A stretch of DNA of 40,291 bases from Kluyveromyces lactis (taxonomy: Eukaryota; Ascomycota; Saccharomycetes; Saccharomycetales; Saccharomycetaceae), in contig NC_006077.1 in NCBI RefSeq assembly GCF_000002515.2, positions 1 through 40,291 of the forward strand, in the 5' to 3' direction. The translations under genes were made by a program, and so were the position numbers. Below the pieces are notes generated by a model. It was not told the DNA's origin. It saw only the letters and a program-made list of their open reading frames with translations, and ran no database searches. Of this stretch, positions 1 to 9,204 are shown one piece after another (position 1 is the stretch's first letter; every line of letters begins with the position of its first letter).

Positions 1-1204
1 GCGGAAGATGCATAACAAAACGACAGAGACTGAGTAAAGATAAGAGAACATGTAGCAGAATACATAGCAGACAGACGCCTCGACTAACGTCGCAAGTATG
101 GGCGATGATCGCAAGACAGTCGACAAAACAAGGAAAAGAACATAAAGTACCAACGCAGAGAGTATTACTATACCATCAATCATGCTGGCATGTTTGCACG
201 GAGAATCAGTGACAAGGGAAAAACATGTATTTCATAGACAATAGACTCAAGAAGGAAGGATAAAACAGAATAGATAAAGAAAAAAACGATCGAAAGAGAA
301 GGAGAAGAGAAACGAACTCAAAGAACAAAGGAAATTAGAAATTAGCAACAAGAAAAGGAAAATAGAGAAGAGCGAGGAGAGCGAGAGGAGAGAGAAGGAG
401 AGGGGAAACAAGACAATTGAAGCAGAAAAAGCAGCAGCTGGAAGAACAACGAGGAAGTATTAAGACAAAACAAGAGAGGAAGGGAATGGAGAAATGTGAG
501 CTGAGTAAAAGAAAAAGTAAAAAGAAATACGGTTAGCGGGTATACGAGCACCGAAGTACGGATGAACGAGGAGGGCAGGGATGGGAGGGAGAAGATAGTA
601 TACGGGGTCAGAGAGAAGAGAAGTAACATACAGGAGTGAGGGAAGTGGAAATGGTTAGAATTTAAAGAAGAGAGTGGAGCGATAGGAAGAGGAAGTGAAA
701 AAAGAAAAAGAAAAGAGGGAGGGGGAGGAAGAAAAAAAAGAGATGAAAGCAGGGAAGGAATAAAAAAAAAAAAAAGAAAAGAAAAGAATGGAAGAGAGGA
801 GAGGGAAGAGGAGAAGAAGGAGAAAGAGAAGAACAAGAAAGAGAAAGAAGAGGGGCGAAGAGATCGTCGGAAGTGAGAACGGCACCGACGAAGGGAAACG
901 GGGCGTGGGGAGACGACGGCGGGGAAAAGTATGGAGAGAAGAACGAAGAACGATGAAGAATAAAATAAAAGGAAGAAAGATCATCTTAAAAGAATGAGAC
1001 GAGATGAGGGAAAAGAAAAAAGAAAATAAGGAGAGAAGGAAACGAGGTGCAACAGACAGGCAAAAAAAAACAACCCGCAAGAGGAGGCGGCCCCCAGAAG
1101 ACCCGGGCCAGGAGTCAGGGCAGAAAAATAAAAACACAACGCTCGAAGGGGATGGGTAGCTGAAGGAGCCGAAGAAGGAGGAGCGGCAGGCTGGGAGTCC
1201 TCCC
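1..1204. other. Purine-rich contig end, no gene seen
   Basis: This stretch is dominated by A and G on the plus strand and has none of the AT-only spacers or GC hairpins that start abruptly at about 1205. The open frames in it are a by-product of skewed composition (Ser/Phe/Leu-rich on one strand, Arg/Lys/Glu-rich on the other) and match no family I recognise. It is most likely low-quality read sequence or a chimeric join. A real but non-mitochondrial sequence is not excluded. Confidence 0.6.
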
Positions 1205-2059
1205 CCAATATATAATATAAAATTATATATAATATAATTTTATAAATTAATATAATATAATATAATAATAACCCCGCGGATACCTTATTAAAAGGTATCC
1301 GCGGGGTATTAGAATATATTATTATTTCCCTATAGAATCGATAAATAATATGCCCCCCGACTCGTTGCCGGAGTACCCCGGCAACAAGACCGCGGGGATA
1401 AGATTTAATAAGAATTATTTCTTATATTATATAAACCCCGGACGCCATCGTCCGACCCTAGGGTCGGACGAGGCGTCCGGGGAAATTATTTATATTTTAT
1501 TATGAATATAATAAAAATAAATTCTATATTAATACTAGTAGGACCCAATATTTATATGTACCCTATAAATGTGACATCATATGACCGAAGAAAATTATAT
1601 ATTTATATTATATATCTTACTATACAGTATTAATGATTTTATATATTTTTATATAGAATATATATAATTTGTATGGATCCCGCGATTACTCATAAAATGA
1701 GTAATCGCGGGAAATACTTATCTCATATCTATATAATATATATATATATATTAATATCAAATTACCCGGACGAGCCGTCCGGGGTTGGTATTATTAAATA
1801 TAATTATTATTATTACAATAATATAATCCCGCGGATTATTCTTCTAATAATCCGCGGGATTATATTTATATATAATTATTAGTATTTATAATTATTATTA
1901 TTATTACAATATTTACCCCGCGGACTCTCACCCAACATTCGTGGGGTGAAGAGCCGCGGGAAATAATATATATAAATATTTACGAATAATTCCGCGATTA
2001 CTCATAAAATGAGTAATCGCGGATATTATATATATTCATATTATTCTATATATATATAT
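1205..2059. repeat. AT spacer with eight GC-rich hairpin clusters upstream of atp9
   Basis: No gene is seen. GC clusters lie at about 1272-1306, 1353-1397, 1436-1482 (CGGACG family), 1678-1711, 1765-1784 (a 20 bp remnant holding only the ends of the CGGACG family), 1826-1861, 1917-1960 and 1992-2022. Those at 1678 and 1992 share the same stem and loop (core GATTACTCATAAAATGAGTA), about 310 bp apart. Confidence 0.8.
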
Positions 2060-2068
2060 ATATAAGTA
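2060..2068 (+). promoter_or_regulatory. Mitochondrial promoter for atp9 (ATATAAGTA)
   Basis: This is an exact match to the yeast mitochondrial nonanucleotide ATATAAGTA, whose last A is the usual start of transcription. It lies about 165 bases before the atp9 start codon, in the same direction. It sits in a run of TA repeats, so a chance match is possible. Confidence 0.65.
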
Positions 2069-2172
2069 ATTAATTAATATTATAATATTTATATTATTAT
2101 TAATATATAAGATATATATTATTTTTTTTTAATAATATATATAATAAAATATATTTATTATAAATATTATAG

Positions 2173-2847
<675 letters not shown>

Positions 2848-2873
2848 TAATAATATAATGAAATATCTATAAT

Positions 2874-2885
2874 AAAAATATTCTT
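2874..2885 (+). promoter_or_regulatory. 3'-processing motif (dodecamer-like) after atp9
   Basis: AAAAATATTCTT differs by one base from the yeast mitochondrial dodecamer AATAATATTCTT that marks mRNA 3' ends. It lies 27 bases past the stop codon. The core AATATTCTT recurs after every transcription unit of this genome that ends in a protein gene. Confidence 0.6.
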
Positions 2886-3149
2886 TTTCATCTTTGGGCA
2901 ATGCCTCCCGGGATATATATATAATATAATATATATATATATTATATATCTATTATTATTACCAATTGCGTACTCCTCTCTTGTAGTAGTCTGCGAGTAG
3001 ATATATTATTATACTATAAATTTATTATCAAGAATTACTCTTCCCTGCAAATGTGACATCACCCAACCCTAGGGTTGGGTGATGTCGCGCAGGATTATAA
3101 TATAAACAAACCCCGCGGCTACCTCCAGTATTGAAAGTAGCCGCGGGGA
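2886..3149. repeat. Spacer with two GC clusters
   Basis: This is an AT-rich spacer. A CTGCAAATGYGAC/GTCGCGCAGG cluster lies at 3043-3093 and a CCCCGCGGCTAC hairpin at 3111-3148. No gene or promoter motif is seen. Confidence 0.7.
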
Positions 3150-4114
3150 ATATTATTAATATATAAATTATCTACTAGTGATTCTACAATTTCTAAAAAT
3201 ATTAAATTAGAATTATGTAATAAATTAAATGAAGAATTAAATACTAATTCTTCAAACCATACTCCCCCCCGCGCGGCATCGCCCTACCGTAGGGTAGGGC
3301 GAGCCGCGCGGGGAATATGATGATATTATTTCTAAAATTAATATTGAATATATTGTAGGATTTATCGAAGCTGAAGGTCATTTAGCTATTTCTAAAAATA
3401 TAAACAATAACTATAAAATAAGTTTAGAAGTATCTCAACATATAAATTCACCCGCGGCTCCTCCCTTCGGGGGGAGACCGCGGGGAAGATTTAATGAAGG
3501 CTATTCAAGATACTATTTTAAATTGAACTCCTGATAATAGTTTATTATATGATTTACCTAAATCTACTAATAAAATTTATAAACCCCGCGGCTCCTCCCC
3601 TGGTAATCCCTTTAAAGGGGAGGAGTCCGCGGGGAAGATAGTAATAAATATAGATTTTAAATTTCTAGTACTGATAGATTATATTATCAAGTATTTCCAA
3701 CTATGTTAAATAGTGGATTATATACTAGAAAATATATTGATTTTGTAATGTGATTTTCTAGTATTATCATTATAAAACATGGTTTACATAAAACATTAGA
3801 GGGTCAATTATTATTAGCCCCCCGCGGCTCACCCAACCCTAGGGTTGGGTGATGCCGCGGGGGGAAGATAAATTTAGATCTTTCCCCGCGGACTCCCCCC
3901 GAAGGGAGGAGCCGCGGGGTGTATTAATTCTAATAGATATTTTCAAAAGAATGAATTAGTACCATTAGATTTTATTTTAGAAGTATTATCTATGAAACCA
4001 ATTTATGATCCATCTAAACCTCATGAATATAATTATAGAAGCCCCTCGCGGCTCATCCAACCGTACGGTTGGATGATGCCGCGAGGGGGAAGATACAGAA
4101 AGTATTCTAAGTAA
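3150..4114 (+). pseudogene. Free-standing LAGLIDADG endonuclease/maturase gene broken by GC clusters
   Basis: Fragments of one LAGLIDADG_1-type protein follow each other in order: IEYIVGFIEAEGHLAIS (first motif, acidic residue kept), ILNWTPDNSLLYDLP, STDRLYYQVFPTMLNSGLY, KHGLHKTLEGQLLL (typical of the C-terminal half), and LDFILEVLSMKPIYDPSKP. Six GC clusters (about 3265-3322, 3451-3485, 3584-3634, 3820-3864, 3883-3919, 4043-4090) interrupt the frame. Several change frame by a non-multiple of three (for example frame 1 to 2 at 3451 and 2 to 1 at 3584), and TAA at 3658 is in frame with its neighbours. I could not set a start codon. It lies downstream of atp9 on the same strand and is flanked 3' by dodecamer-like motifs, so it probably was once a transcribed gene. 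It resembles the free-standing RF ORFs of Saccharomyces in kind. Most likely dead. Confidence 0.8.
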
Positions 4115-4152
4115 TTACCTACCATAGGTAGAATAATGATTATAAATAAACA

Positions 4153-4269
4153 CTCAATATTCTTTTTTTTTATATATATTAAAAACTATATTAAAAAATA
4201 TATACAATAATATGTATTAATGACCCCGCGACCATAGCATGGTCGCGGGGAACAATAATCAATATTCTT
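4153..4269 (+). promoter_or_regulatory. Two 3'-processing-like motifs after the broken endonuclease gene
   Basis: CTCAATATTCTT (4153-4164) and ATCAATATTCTT (4258-4269) share the core of the dodecamer-like motif found after cob, var1 and atp6. They lie 38 and 143 bases past the last readable codon of the endonuclease remnant, which supports a former transcription unit. Confidence 0.5.
4188..4250. repeat. 63 bp direct repeat, copy 1 (AT leader plus hairpin)
   Basis: It is nearly identical to 4501-4563. Both start ATATTAAAAAATATATAC and end in a CCCCGC-ACCAT hairpin closing at GGTCGCGGGG. The hairpin loop reads AGC here and GCT in the other copy, that is, the reverse complement. Confidence 0.85.
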
Positions 4270-5542
4270 TTCATTTTTATTATATATATTGTATATGTAT
4301 ATAATATATACATTATATTCCCCGCGGCACCTACACTGGTGTATACCGGGTAGGAGACCGCGGGGGAAAAAAGATATTATATTATAATATTGATAATCAT
4401 AATAATCTCATAAATTTATACCAGCCCTCATATGTTATATGAGGGCTGGTATATATAAATAATTATATATTCTATTTTTATATAATAATTATTATAAAAT
4501 ATATTAAAAAATATATACAATAATATATATTAATGACCCCGCAACCATGCTATGGTCGCGGGGATAATTATAAATATTCATCTAAAAATATAATATATAT
4601 AATGTAATTTATAAAATAATATAAATAAAATAATAATAAAAATAAATTTATTATTATAATATATACAATATATACTATATTATAAATATATAAATCCTCT
4701 TTAAGGGCAATGTATTAATATTATGGACTTCTATAATATGGGAGTTGGTAATAATATTATTTTAATAAATATATAGTAATACTTACTATATTACATCTAA
4801 TATATATAGTTAATAATAAAAACTATTAATATAGATAATATCGCCAAATACCCTTAGAATAGGGGTATTTGGCGATAAATAAATAATAAAAATAATATTA
4901 TATATAAAATTATATATAATATTTTATTTATATTACATCTAAAAATATAATATATATAGTAAATTATAAGAATCCCAGGGCTCTCATCCTACGTACGTAG
5001 GATGAGAGCCCTGGGGTAACTATTTATATATATATAGAATATAGATATATAATATCTAATTTACCAATATCCTTTATAAGGGTATTGGGGGAATTAATAT
5101 TCTCCTAATGGTGTCCCAATTGGATTTTCGAGGCAATTGGAACTATATTAATTATCATATTTATAATAAATATTATATATATATTATATTATAAAAAAAA
5201 TATAATTAATATATACCCCGCGGACTACACCTCCCTTCGGGGGGGGGTATAGTCCGCGGGGATTAATAATTCTAATAATTATAATTTCTTATACGATATT
5301 TTAAGAGATAAAAACTATATAATTATAATATTCCCCGCGGCTCCTCACCCTACGAATGTAGGGTGAGAAACCGCGGGGGGAAAAATAAAAATATAATAAT
5401 ATATTATATATATATAAATATATAATATATATAATATATATATTTCGTAAATAATTCAATGAATTATTAAAGCCACCTGATACTAATAGTATCAGGTGGC
5501 GTGGGTAATATATAATACTATATATTAGTATTATATTATATA
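4270..5542. repeat. Spacer with GC clusters before the tRNA array
   Basis: No gene is seen. Hairpins lie at about 4320-4365, 4429-4451 (GCCCTCAT stem, GTT loop), 4537-4563, 4841-4875 (TCGCCAAATACCC stem, repeated at 38243-38277 with another loop), 4974-5016, 5216-5261, 5333-5380 and 5472-5500. The remainder is A+T. Confidence 0.75.
4501..4563. repeat. 63 bp direct repeat, copy 2
   Basis: This is the partner of 4188-4250, 313 bp away. It differs by a G to A in the leader, one G to A in the stem (leaving a mismatch), and the inverted loop. Confidence 0.85.
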
Positions 5543-5628
5543 CGAATGATGTAGGATTTGAACCTACGAAGCCTAAAAGACTTATAATATCTCAAGTATT
5601 ACACCTTAAACCACTCAGTCAACCATCC
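5543..5628 (-). tRNA. trnS2: tRNA-Ser(UGA)
   Basis: Class II cloverleaf of 86 bases that starts GGATGGTTGACTGAGTGG on the minus strand. The anticodon loop is CTTGAGA (anticodon TGA), with a long variable arm and T arm GTAGGTTCAAATCCTAC. It closely resembles the S. cerevisiae mitochondrial tRNA-Ser(UGA). It is the most distal member of the minus-strand tRNA array. Confidence 0.95.
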
Positions 5629-5641
5629 ATTTAAATATATA

Positions 5642-5714
5642 TGAAACTAATAGGAATTGAACCTATATTGGTACCTTATCAAAATACTATTCTAACCGAT
5701 TGAATTATAGTTTC
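5642..5714 (-). tRNA. trnI: tRNA-Ile(GAU)
   Basis: Acceptor GAAACTA pairs with TAGTTTC. The anticodon loop is TTGATAA (GAT), with D arm ATTC/GAAT and T loop TTCAATT. It matches the remembered S. cerevisiae mitochondrial tRNA-Ile almost throughout. Confidence 0.95.
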
Positions 5715-5720
5715 TATGCT

Positions 5721-5766
5721 CCCCGCGACCTCCTCACCGGTATATACCGGTGAGGAGGTCGCGGGG
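5721..5766. repeat. GC cluster between tRNA-Ile and tRNA-Ala
   Basis: CCCCGCGACCTCCTCACCGG pairs with its downstream complement around a short TATA loop; 46 bp inverted repeat. Confidence 0.85.
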
Positions 5767-5777
5767 ATTATATATAA

Positions 5778-5850
5778 TGGAGTTAATGAGACTTGAACTC
5801 ATATTAAATGCATGCAAAGCATTCGTTCTACCAAATTTAACTATAACCCC
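5778..5850 (-). tRNA. trnA: tRNA-Ala(UGC)
   Basis: Acceptor GGGGTTA pairs with TAACTCC. The anticodon loop is TTTGCAT (TGC); T arm ATGAGTTCAAGTCTCAT; discriminator A. Confidence 0.94.
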
Positions 5851-5870
5851 TACATATTATACAATAATTA

Positions 5871-5942
5871 AGTCTTTAATAGGAATTGAACCTATATCAT
5901 CTCATTAACAGTGAGAAGCTTTAACCATTAAGCTATAAAAAC
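5871..5942 (-). tRNA. trnN: tRNA-Asn(GUU)
   Basis: Acceptor GTTTTTA pairs with TAAAGAC (one G-U pair). The anticodon loop is CTGTTAA (GTT) on stem TCTCA/TGAGA; T arm ATAGGTTCAATTCCTAT. Confidence 0.93.
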
Positions 5943-5950
5943 TATATATT

Positions 5951-6035
5951 TGAAGGGAATAGGAATCGAACCTATGAAGAACACAGTCATTGAGTTTACA
6001 GCTCAACTCCAATTACCAACATTGGAGATCCCTCC
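5951..6035 (-). tRNA. trnY: tRNA-Tyr(GUA)
   Basis: Class II cloverleaf of 85 bases. It starts GGAGGGATCTCC, has anticodon loop CTGTAAA (GTA), a long variable arm, T arm ATAGGTTCGATTCCTAT and discriminator A. Confidence 0.95.
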
Positions 6036-6767
6036 TATATAAATATATATATAATATATATATATTAACCCCGCGGATATATCCCGATATTATCGGGATA
6101 TATCCGCGGGGACTATAAATAGTTTTTCCTAATTTACTTATAATTTCCCATTATACTATAATATATATACTATATATTATAAGCCCCGCGGTATCACCCA
6201 ACCATCCGGTAAGATGATACCGCGGGGGAAAAAATATATAATTACCCCTTCTCTAAATATTCTATAAGAATGAGAAATATATTTAATTATATTATATATA
6301 TAATATATATTAACCCTGCGCGACATCGCCCAACCTTTCGGTTGGGTGTGTCGCATTTGCAGGTAAATTATATTATATAATTATATTATAAATATTTATA
6401 ACTAATTATCCCTTTTTCTAAAATATTATTATGTATATAGTGGGAATATATATATTATTATTATATTATATATTACATATATATATATAATATATTATAT
6501 TCCCCGCGGCACCTATACCGGTGTATACCGGTGTATACCGGGTAGGAGACCGCGGGGGGGGGGGAAACTATTTATAATTTCCCGCGGCTCTCATTCTACT
6601 TTAGTAGGATGATGAGTCCGCGGGGTTATTATTTAATAAATTACCGCAAATAATACATTGTATTATTTGCGGATAATCTTATATATTATTATCCACTTTC
6701 GTAACGTAATTTTTATAAAGAATTGCAAGAAATATATTATATTCTTATTATAATATTATATTTTTAA
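6036..6767. repeat. Spacer inside the tRNA array with GC clusters
   Basis: No gene is seen. Clusters lie at about 6068-6101, 6183-6225, 6313-6361 (CTGCG/GCAG family, partly mispaired), 6502-6559 (contains GGTGTATACC twice in tandem), 6581-6627 and 6642-6674 (CCGCAAATAATAC hairpin). Confidence 0.7.
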
Positions 6768-6840
6768 TACTTATAATGGGACTTGAACCTATATACTTCG
6801 CTTATGAGACGAATGTTTTAACCAATTAAACTATACAAGT
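6768..6840 (-). tRNA. trnM2: tRNA-Met(CAU), elongator
   Basis: Acceptor ACTTGTA pairs with TATAAGT. The anticodon loop is CTCATAA (CAT). D arm GTTTAATTGGTTAAAAC is like that of the yeast elongator tRNA-Met. The initiator is at 14545-14616. Confidence 0.92.
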
Positions 6841-6893
6841 TATTATATATTTATATAATAGTATAAAATTACCTAATATTTATTAAGTAATTT

Positions 6894-6987
6894 CCCGCGG
6901 TCACCTCCCTTCGGGGGGTGCCGCGGGTAGATATTAATTTATATAAGCCCCAAATGCATCATCCCTATGAGGATGTCGCATTTGGGG
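6894..6987. repeat. Two GC clusters upstream of tRNA-Met
   Basis: A CCCGCGGTCACC hairpin lies at 6894-6926 and a CCCCAAATGCATCAT/GATGTCGCATTTGGGG element at 6947-6987. The latter belongs to the AAATGC family. Confidence 0.75.
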
Positions 6988-6991
6988 CAAA

Positions 6992-7064
6992 GGGTGAATA
7001 CTGAGAATTGAACTCAGATTTAACGCGCCACAAGCATTCTTTCTACCTTTGAAATATATTCACC
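6992..7064 (-). tRNA. trnH: tRNA-His(GUG)
   Basis: Acceptor GGTGAAT pairs with ATTCACC. The anticodon loop is TTGTGGC (GTG); T arm CTGAGTTCAATTCTCAG. It is nearly identical to the yeast mitochondrial tRNA-His. Confidence 0.95.
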
Positions 7065-7096
7065 TATAATTATATATAAAAATATAGAAAAATGAA

Positions 7097-7177
7097 CGGA
7101 AAATATGAGAGTCGAACTCATAAGAACATAGTTCAATTATGTAGCAAATAATCTACCTTACCAATAGTGAATTTTCC
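7097..7177 (-). tRNA. trnS1: tRNA-Ser(GCU)
   Basis: Class II cloverleaf of 81 bases. It starts GGAAAATTCACTA, has anticodon stem ATTAT/ATAAT with loop TTGCTAC (GCT), a long variable arm and T arm ATGAGTTCGACTCTCAT. Confidence 0.93.
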
Positions 7178-7182
7178 TATTA

Positions 7183-7254
7183 CGAATCTAATCAGACTTG
7201 CACTGACATCAACCATCGTGACAAGATGGGACTTTACTATTAAGCTACAGATCC
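7183..7254 (-). tRNA. trnD: tRNA-Asp(GUC)
   Basis: Acceptor GGATCTG pairs with TAGATTC including G-U pairs. Anticodon stem CCATC/GATGG with loop TTGTCAC (GTC). Only five bases separate it from tRNA-Ser(GCU). Confidence 0.93.
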
Positions 7255-7575
7255 ATTATATAATTTTACTGTGTATCCTTAAAAAAAAATTAAGTACAGG
7301 ATTATCAAAATTAATATAACCCGCCAATTTATATAATAAATTGGCGGGTTATATATCTATATATATTTTTATATATAATATTTAATAATATATATTTAAT
7401 AAATAATATTAATAATAATAATATATTATTAATATAATATAATATATTATATATTTCCCCCAATTGCGGACTCATCCCCGAGAATCTCAGGGGGATGAGC
7501 CGCGGGGTTAATATTTATCCCACATAATTAAGTATAATTATATATGTATTTATAATTATAATAATTTATATATAT
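7255..7575. repeat. Spacer with two hairpins between tRNA-Asp and tRNA-Gly
   Basis: It is AT-rich. A perfect AACCCGCCAATTTAT palindrome lies at about 7318-7352 and an imperfect GC cluster, whose left arm reads CCCCCAATTGCGGACTC, at 7457-7506. No gene is seen. Confidence 0.7.
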
Positions 7576-7647
7576 TATAGGTAGCGAGACTTGAACTCGC
7601 ATTCAATGTTTGGAAGACATTCAGTTTACCAATTAACTTATACCTAT
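7576..7647 (-). tRNA. trnG: tRNA-Gly(UCC)
   Basis: Acceptor ATAGGTA pairs with TACCTAT. Anticodon stem AATGT/ACATT with loop CTTCCAA (TCC); T arm GCGAGTTCAAGTCTCGC. Confidence 0.94.
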
Positions 7648-7665
7648 ATTATTTTTATAATATAA

Positions 7666-7738
7666 TACTCTCTCTATGACTCGAACATAGAATCTTAATA
7701 TTAGAAGTATTAGGCTTTAACCATTAAGCTAAGAGAGC
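7666..7738 (-). tRNA. trnR1: tRNA-Arg(UCU)
   Basis: Starts GCTCTCTTAGCTTAATGG. The anticodon loop is CTTCTAA (TCT); T arm CTATGTTCGAGTCATAG. It reads AGR, the only Arg codons noticed in the standard exons. No Arg(ACG) gene was found. Confidence 0.95.
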
Positions 7739-7753
7739 TAATAATTATATTGA

Positions 7754-7830
7754 TCCCGCGAGTATTATATTTATATAATACTCGTCCCCCCAAATGAGGC
7801 ATATAGGATGATGCCACATTTGGGGGGGGA
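7754..7830. repeat. Hairpin followed by AAATG-family GC cluster
   Basis: CCCGCGAGTATTATA pairs with TATAATACTCG (7754-7783), and a CCCCAAATGAGGCAT/ATGCCACATTTGGGG element abuts it (to about 7830). Confidence 0.7.
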
Positions 7831-7877
7831 AGGGTTAATATATTTTATATATTTTTATATATTTTATATATAATATA

Positions 7878-7949
7878 TAAGAATAGTTGGAATCGAACCA
7901 AACATGGGATGCTTAAAAGGCAACTGTTTTACCATTAAACAATATTCTC
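7878..7949 (-). tRNA. trnK: tRNA-Lys(UUU)
   Basis: Acceptor GAGAATA pairs with TATTCTT. The anticodon loop is CTTTTAA (TTT). D arm GTTTAATGGTAAAAC is as in the yeast tRNA-Lys. One mismatch is seen in the anticodon stem. Confidence 0.93.
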
Positions 7950-8009
7950 TCCTCCAGGGTTATATCTTCTTATAAATAAGGAGACGTAACTATATTATTA
8001 TATAAAATT

Positions 8010-8059
8010 CCCCGGACGCCTCGTCCGACCCTCATAAAGGGTCGGACAATGGCGTCCGG
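8010..8059. repeat. GC cluster, CGGACG family
   Basis: CCCCGGACGCCTCGTCCGAC with its complement, ending GGCGTCCGGG. It lies 9 bases from the tRNA-Gln 3' end. Confidence 0.85.
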
Positions 8060-8068
8060 GATATATAT

Positions 8069-8139
8069 TGAACCGGTTTGATTCGAACAAACAAATTCCA
8101 AACTCAAATTTTGGTGACTTACCTATTAGTCTACGATTC
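8069..8139 (-). tRNA. trnQ: tRNA-Gln(UUG)
   Basis: Anticodon stem CCAAA/TTTGG with loop ATTTGAG (TTG); T arm TTTGTTCGAATCAAA; discriminator A. The acceptor GAATCGT pairs with CCGGTTC with one end mismatch. Confidence 0.92.
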
Positions 8140-8155
8140 ATATATATATATATAT

Positions 8156-8237
8156 TACTACTTAAAGGATTTGAACCTTCATATCTTGCGATAACACATC
8201 TTAAGAGTGTCGTGTCTACCATTTCCACCAAAGTAGC
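8156..8237 (-). tRNA. trnL: tRNA-Leu(UAA)
   Basis: Class II cloverleaf of 82 bases. Acceptor GCTACTT pairs with AAGTAGT; anticodon loop CTTAAGA (TAA); long variable arm. It decodes TTA/TTG, the only Leu codons noticed in the standard exons. Confidence 0.94.
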
Positions 8238-8242
8238 TTATA

Positions 8243-8314
8243 TGCCTTTAATGAGAATCGAACTACATGTACATAAATCTTCAATTTATTGCTTTACCAC
8301 TAAGCTATAAAGGC
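8243..8314 (-). tRNA. trnF: tRNA-Phe(GAA)
   Basis: Acceptor GCCTTTA pairs with TAAAGGC. The anticodon loop is TTGAAGA (GAA); discriminator A. It is the first gene of the minus-strand array, 10 bases after a promoter motif. Confidence 0.95.
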
Positions 8315-8323
8315 TATAATATT

Positions 8324-8332
8324 TACTTATAA
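8324..8332 (-). promoter_or_regulatory. Promoter for the large tRNA array (TTATAAGTA)
   Basis: The minus strand reads TTATAAGTA, a one-base variant of the yeast promoter. The presumed start base (8324) is 10 bases before tRNA-Phe. Fifteen tRNA genes follow in the same direction with no other credible promoter, so they are likely cut from one transcript. Confidence 0.6.
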
Positions 8333-8487
8333 CTATTTTTCTACTACAGACAGGGTGAGATGCGAAATTATTTTTATATTTTTCCCCCCGCGGTCTCTCA
8401 CCCTACAAATATAGGGTGATGAGCCGCGGGGTAATTATTATATTAAATAATAAATATAATATTTATTATTAATAATAATATAATTTA

Positions 8488-8518
<31 letters not shown>

Positions 8519-9204
8519 CGCGAATTACCCATAAAATGGGTAATTCGCGGGAGGTATAAATATTTATAATTATAATATATATTATTAGTTATATAATAGC
8601 CCCGCGGCTCACCCAACCATACGGTTGGGTGATGCCGCGGGGAGGATATTACCAATTATTCCTCCCTATCGCACACACATGGTGCGTAGGGAGGGGAACA
8701 TAACATGTAATTGGAACATATAATTACTATATAACTATATAATTACCATTAATATTATTATTATAATATTAATAAACCCCGCGGACTTATCCTCTGATAA
8801 TTCCAGGGGATAAGTCCGCGGGAAAAGTATTCAATTGTCTATATGGAGAATCAAAATTATAAATAATATTAATATAATTTAATAAATTAATATAATATAT
8901 TATAATCTAATAACCCCCACGCGGGTCCAACCATAGGGTTGGATGACCCGCGTGGGAAATATAATATTGTATCCCGCGGATTATCATTCTTATGATAATC
9001 CGCGGAATTATATATTAATTAGATCTTATTTTTATTAATATTATATACAATTATTATAATAATTAATAATATAATACTAACCCCGCGGGAAATATAAATA
9101 CATAATACATAATATAGAATATATAATAAAATATATATAATTACTTTATGTCCCCCCCCACGCGGCATAGTATAACCAATGCCGCGTGGGGTTATTAAAT
9201 AAAT
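8333..9204. repeat. Spacer between tRNA-Phe and the large rRNA 3' end, GC clusters
   Basis: No gene is seen. Clusters lie at about 8384-8432, 8517-8552, 8600-8642, 8663-8696 (CTGTCGCACAC family, here CTATCGCACACACATGGTGCG), 8776-8822, 8912-8957, 8972-9005, a half cluster at about 9081 and 9152-9199. Confidence 0.7.

Noticed and set aside
342-1208. Several open frames of 69-164 codons on both strands in the first 1.2 kb
   Set aside because: They reflect the skewed A/G composition; no family motif, and no mitochondrial context around them.
6768-6776. TTATAAGTA on the minus strand
   Set aside because: It is the 3' acceptor strand of tRNA-Met, so the match is explained by the tRNA.
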